From positions 136,703,501 through 136,767,500 of the forward strand of contig NC_092343.1 in assembly GCF_046630445.1 (NCBI RefSeq): a DNA stretch of 64,000 bases. The letters are read 5' to 3'. The DNA is from Rutidosis leptorrhynchoides. Taxonomy: Eukaryota > Streptophyta > Magnoliopsida > Asterales > Asteraceae. Below, in pieces: positions 60,119 to 64,000 of the stretch. Within the stretch, counting starts at the first letter, position 1; every line of letters begins with the position of its first letter. The notes under the pieces are model-generated. The model was not told the DNA's origin. It made no database searches and was given only the letters and a program-made list of their open reading frames with translations. A program made the translations under genes and the position numbers.

Positions 60119-63100
60119 ATGGTTAAACACGAGCAAACTGCGGAAATTCAAACTCAACAAATTCGAAATCAACAAGCTACGATTCAGAATTTAGAAAGAG
60201 ATGTTGGAAGGATCTCACAGTTACTATCAGAGAGGCCACCAGGCACTCTCCCCTCAAATACTCAAGTGAAACCCAACAACAATCAAACAAGGAATGAGCA
60301 TGTAAATGCTATAACTACTAGAAGTGGTTTAACTGTTAACCCAGAAACTAGTAAGACCTCAGAAGTTCCTTTATCTTCTTCTAGTTTACAAGAACCTGTT
60401 GATATAGATGAACATGTTGAGAAAGAACAAGAAAAAGATGATCCACCTGAGATCATATCGAAGAAAATTGAAGAAACACCTGTAAAGGTGCACAAAACAC
60501 CTATTCCATACCCGAAGGCATTAAATAAAGACAAACTCACGAGCCAATATCAGAAATTTGCAGATATGATCAAGCAAATTAGCATTAACATGCCACTCGC
60601 GGAAGTTCTTAGAGGTATGCCAAATTATGGAAGGTTTATCAAGGATCTCATAGCCGATAAAGGTAAATATGAAGAAGTTTCAACCACATTCCTCAATGAG
60701 GAATGCTCAGCAATTTTGCAAAAGCAAAAGATGCCACCAAAACTCGGAGATCCTGGTAGTTTCATTATTCCGTGTCTGATGGGAGATTCAGTAATGTACG
60801 ATGCATTAGCTGATTTAGGCGCAAGTATCAATCTTATGCCACACTCCTTATACTTAAAACTAAACCTAGGTGATCTAAAACCAACTAGGATGTGTATACG
60901 CCTAGCAGATAGAACTTTTAACTATCCTATTGGTATTGCCGAAAACCTACCAGTTAAAGTCAATCATTTAATCTTTCCTGCCGACTTCGTTGTCCTTGAA
61001 ATGGAAGAAGATAGCAAGGTTCCCCTAATTCTATGGCGACCATTTCTAAATACCGCTGACGCAATTGTGCGTGTTAAAGATAAAAAGCTTAGTCTAGGTG
61101 TAGGGGAAGATAGAGGTACCTTAAACATAGACAAAGCTATGAAACAACATATCTCCTCCGATGACGAATGTTATAAGTTAGACATTGTTGATTGTTATGT
61201 TGAAAAAGAATTGCAAGAATTACTAAATATAGACACCTCGAACTTCACCTCAATGAGTGAAGGTGATGAATTCGATGTAGAACTTGAACTTGACGAATTG
61301 TTGAAAGTAGTCATCGATGAAGATTGTTGTGAGGAAGAAATTACCAAGGAAGATGAACCCTTTGAAGAAATTATCGATGGTAACAGGTTCCGAATAAAAT
61401 CTTCCTTGGAAGAACCGCCAACCTTGGAACTTAAAGAACTCCCGGAACATTTGGAGTATGCTTATCTCCAAGGTACATCACAATTACCTGTTATAATCTC
61501 ATCAAAACTCTCAGATGACGAAAAAAGTATGTTAATGTCCGTTCTAAAAACTCACAAGAAAGCGATTGCTTGGAAAATAACCGATATTCCAGGGATTAAC
61601 CCCGCTTATTGTACTCATAATATTCTAATGGAAGAAGATTTTAAACTCGTGGTACAAAGACAACGAAGGTTAAACCCTAACATGAAAGTAGTTGTCAAGA
61701 AGGAGGTTAGTCCTGTTCAAGTGGTACCCAAGAAAGGGGGTACAACTGTTGTTCTTAATGATGATAATGAACCTGTTCCTACAAGAACAGTCACTGGCTG
61801 GAGAGTTTGTATAGACTACTATCGTTTAAATGACGCCACAAGGAAAGATCATTTCCCTCTTCCTTATATTGACCAAATGCTGGAACGTTTAGCGGGAAAA
61901 GAATACTATTGTTTCCTTGATGGATTCTCCGGTTATTTTCAAATTCCCATTGATCCAAAAGACCAAGACAAGAAAACATTTACTTGTCCATTTGGTACAT
62001 TCGCATACCGACGAATGCCATTCGGATTATGCAACGCGCCAGGCACCTTTCAAAGGTGTATGATGGCAATATTTCACGACATGATAGAAGGAAGTATGGA
62101 AGTCTTTATGGACGATTTATCTATTTTTGGAGACTCCTTCGATTCATGCCTTTCAAACCTCGAGCAAATGTTAATTCGTTGTGAGGAATCAAATCTTGTT
62201 TTAAATTGGGAAAAATGCCACTTCATGGTGAAGGAAGGCATTGTTTTAGGACACAATATTTCTCGAGATGGAATGGAAGTAGACAAAGCTAAGATCGATG
62301 TAATCTCAAAGCTTCCTCCTCCAACTAACGTTAAAGGAATTCGTAGTTTCTTAGGTCATGCGGGATTTTATCGACGATTCATAAAGGATTTTTCGAAAAT
62401 CGCTAGACCCATGACTAAACTTCTCGAGAAAGACAGTACATTCAATTTCAATGACGAATGCTTACAAGCTTTCTCCATTCTGAAAAATAAACTTACGAAT
62501 GCACCCATTATGGTATCACCCGACTGGTCCAAACCTTTCGAGCTAATGTGTGATGCTAGTGATTTCGCGATGGGAGCTGTTTTAGGTCAACGTCAAGATA
62601 AAAATTTTTAACCAATCTACTACGCAAGTAAAACACTTACAGGAGCTCAGTTGAATTACACGACTACTGAGAATGAGCTTCTTGCAGTAGTTTTTGCTTT
62701 CGATAAGCTTAGATCCTACTTAGTGTTATCTAAAACAATTGTTTATACTGATCATTCAGCCCTAAAGTACTTATTCAAAAAGCAAGATGCTAAACCTAGA
62801 CTAATTCGTTGGATTCTTCTCCTACAAGAATTCGACATTGAAATTAAAGATAAAAAAGGAGATGAAAATCTCGCTGCAGATCACTTATCCCGTCTTGAAA
62901 ATCCTAACTTAGAAACACTCGACGAATCTGTTATTCACGATACTTTCCCGGACGTGTTCTTTATGAGAATTGAAATAGAAGAAGAAATTCCATGGTTTTT
63001 GGGCTATGCTAATTATCTAGCCGCAGGAATTCTTGTTAAAAATCAAACTTATCAGCAAAAGAAGAAATTCTTTGCTGATCTGAAGTTTTACTTCTGGGAA

Positions 63101-63900
63101 AGCCCTAACCTCTTTCGTATAGGGCTTACCAAGTTATTCGTCGATGTGTATACGGCAAAGAAGCGCAACAAATTCTAGAGCACTGTTATGAAGGACCGGC
63201 TGGTGGATATTTCGGACCAAGCTATACAGCCAAAAAGGTTTTTGACTCAGGTTTTTACTGGCCTACAATTTTTAAAGATGCTTACAATATGGTAAAAACT
63301 TGTGATTCTTGTCAAAGATCTGGAAATATCTCCAAGAGAGATGAAATGCCACAACAAAGCATCCTAGTATGCGAAGTATTCGACATTTGGGGTATTGACT
63401 TCATGGGTCCATTCCCCGCTTCTAACAAATGCAAATACATTCTCGTGGCAGTCGATTACGTTTCTAAATGGGCTGAAGCAAAATCCCTACCCACTAACAA
63501 TGCTCGAGTTGTTGTTAGCTTTCTTAAGAATCTTTTCTCGCATTTTGGGATTCCAAAAGCATTAATCAGTGATCGTGGAACTCATTTTACAAATCAACTA
63601 CTCGAGAAAGTGCTTAAAAAGTACGGAGTTAATCATCGTTTCTCAACTTCCTACCACCCTCAAACGAGTGGCCAAGTTGAAAACACAAACAGAGGTCTTA
63701 AACGAATTTTAGAAAGAACGGTTAAAAATAATCCAAAAATTTGGCATCGAAAGCTAGATGATGTGCTTTGGGCATTTAGAACTGCATTCAAAATGCCCAT
63801 CGGTACTACACCTTTCCGATTGATTTACGGTAAGGCGTGTCATCTGAGAGAATGTAATACCGACCTTGTAAAAGCCGGAGAAAACCATTCTTACAACTGA
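60119..63900 (+). mobile_element. Element E: protease, RT, RNase H and integrase
   Basis: Visible parts: a coiled-coil-like start, protease with DLGASINLMP (about 60815; Athila elements use this form), and reverse transcriptase with WRVCIDYYRLNDATRKDHFP (about 61800) and catalytic FMDD (about 62107). RNase H follows (MCDASDFAMGAVLG near 62550, [10 protein letters not shown] near 62750), then integrase with [20 protein letters not shown] (about 63304), [10 protein letters not shown] and [15 protein letters not shown]. Athila elements often carry an env-like region downstream, which here would lie outside the window. It is broken, with about half a dozen interruptions over gag and pol. Confidence 0.92.
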
Positions 63901-64000
63901 ATGAATTAGATGAATTAAGACTATAAGCGTATGAAAACTCTAAAACATACAAGGAGAAAACTAAAAGATGGCACAATGCACGGTTAAAAGAAAAGAAAGA
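63901..64000 (+). mobile_element. Element E: continuation past the window edge
   Basis: The text continues with the sequence that usually follows the Athila integrase (AT-rich, with codons like those of the region before it). No LTR is reached. Confidence 0.5.

Overview
The window looks like flowering-plant nuclear DNA, probably a dicot: it is AT-rich, has a plant GH28 gene with GT-AG introns, Stowaway and Mutator-type DNA elements, an L1-type LINE, and long plant Ty3/gypsy and Ty1/copia LTR elements. The LTR style resembles what I know from Asteraceae, but that is a weak inference. I see one intact host gene, an exopolygalacturonase (7945-11503, + strand, four exons, 392 residues). Almost everything else is transposable-element sequence.

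Layout, left to right. 1-2673: 3' part of a gypsy-type LTR (H), inserted in the left LTR of a minus-strand element with no coding region (G, 2674-6586). 6587-7000: a copia relic. 7001-7944: quiet DNA and the core promoter. 7945-11503: the polygalacturonase; its 1.8 kb second intron holds a Stowaway MITE and a 769 bp Mutator-like foldback element. 11805-13330: a LINE tail on the minus strand. 13331-14496: the start of a small copia element (F). 14497 to the window end: a nest of LTR elements.

The nest reads from its junctions, three of which have clean 5 bp target duplications. F lies in the LINE, and A (non-autonomous gypsy, from 14497) lies in F. A's 3' LTR received a solo LTR X (TTATG duplication), and X received a full-length autonomous Tekay-type gypsy element B of its own family (25969-39415, TGTAT duplication). 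A's 3' LTR also received E, an Athila-type gypsy element (from 40918, running past the window end). E's 5' LTR received C, a minus-strand relative of A (43017-58373, CCTTT duplication). C's left LTR holds D, a copia element with its parts in an unusual order (43478-49190).

The most interesting points are these. (1) A and C each carry, on the strand opposite to their own transcript, a TATA box followed by an open 57-codon frame for a small hydrophobic protein; the frame has the same length in both and is about 72 percent identical. (2) B carries a region between its primer site and gag that resembles a host F-box protein family. (3) A, B and C share primer site, a paired leader motif and the sequence before the 3' LTR, which suggests that A and C are mobilised by B-like relatives. 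(4) D has the order gag-pol, LTR, primer site, as expected for a one-LTR circle that was joined into the genome. (5) E's LTR holds eight copies of a 15 bp near-palindrome.
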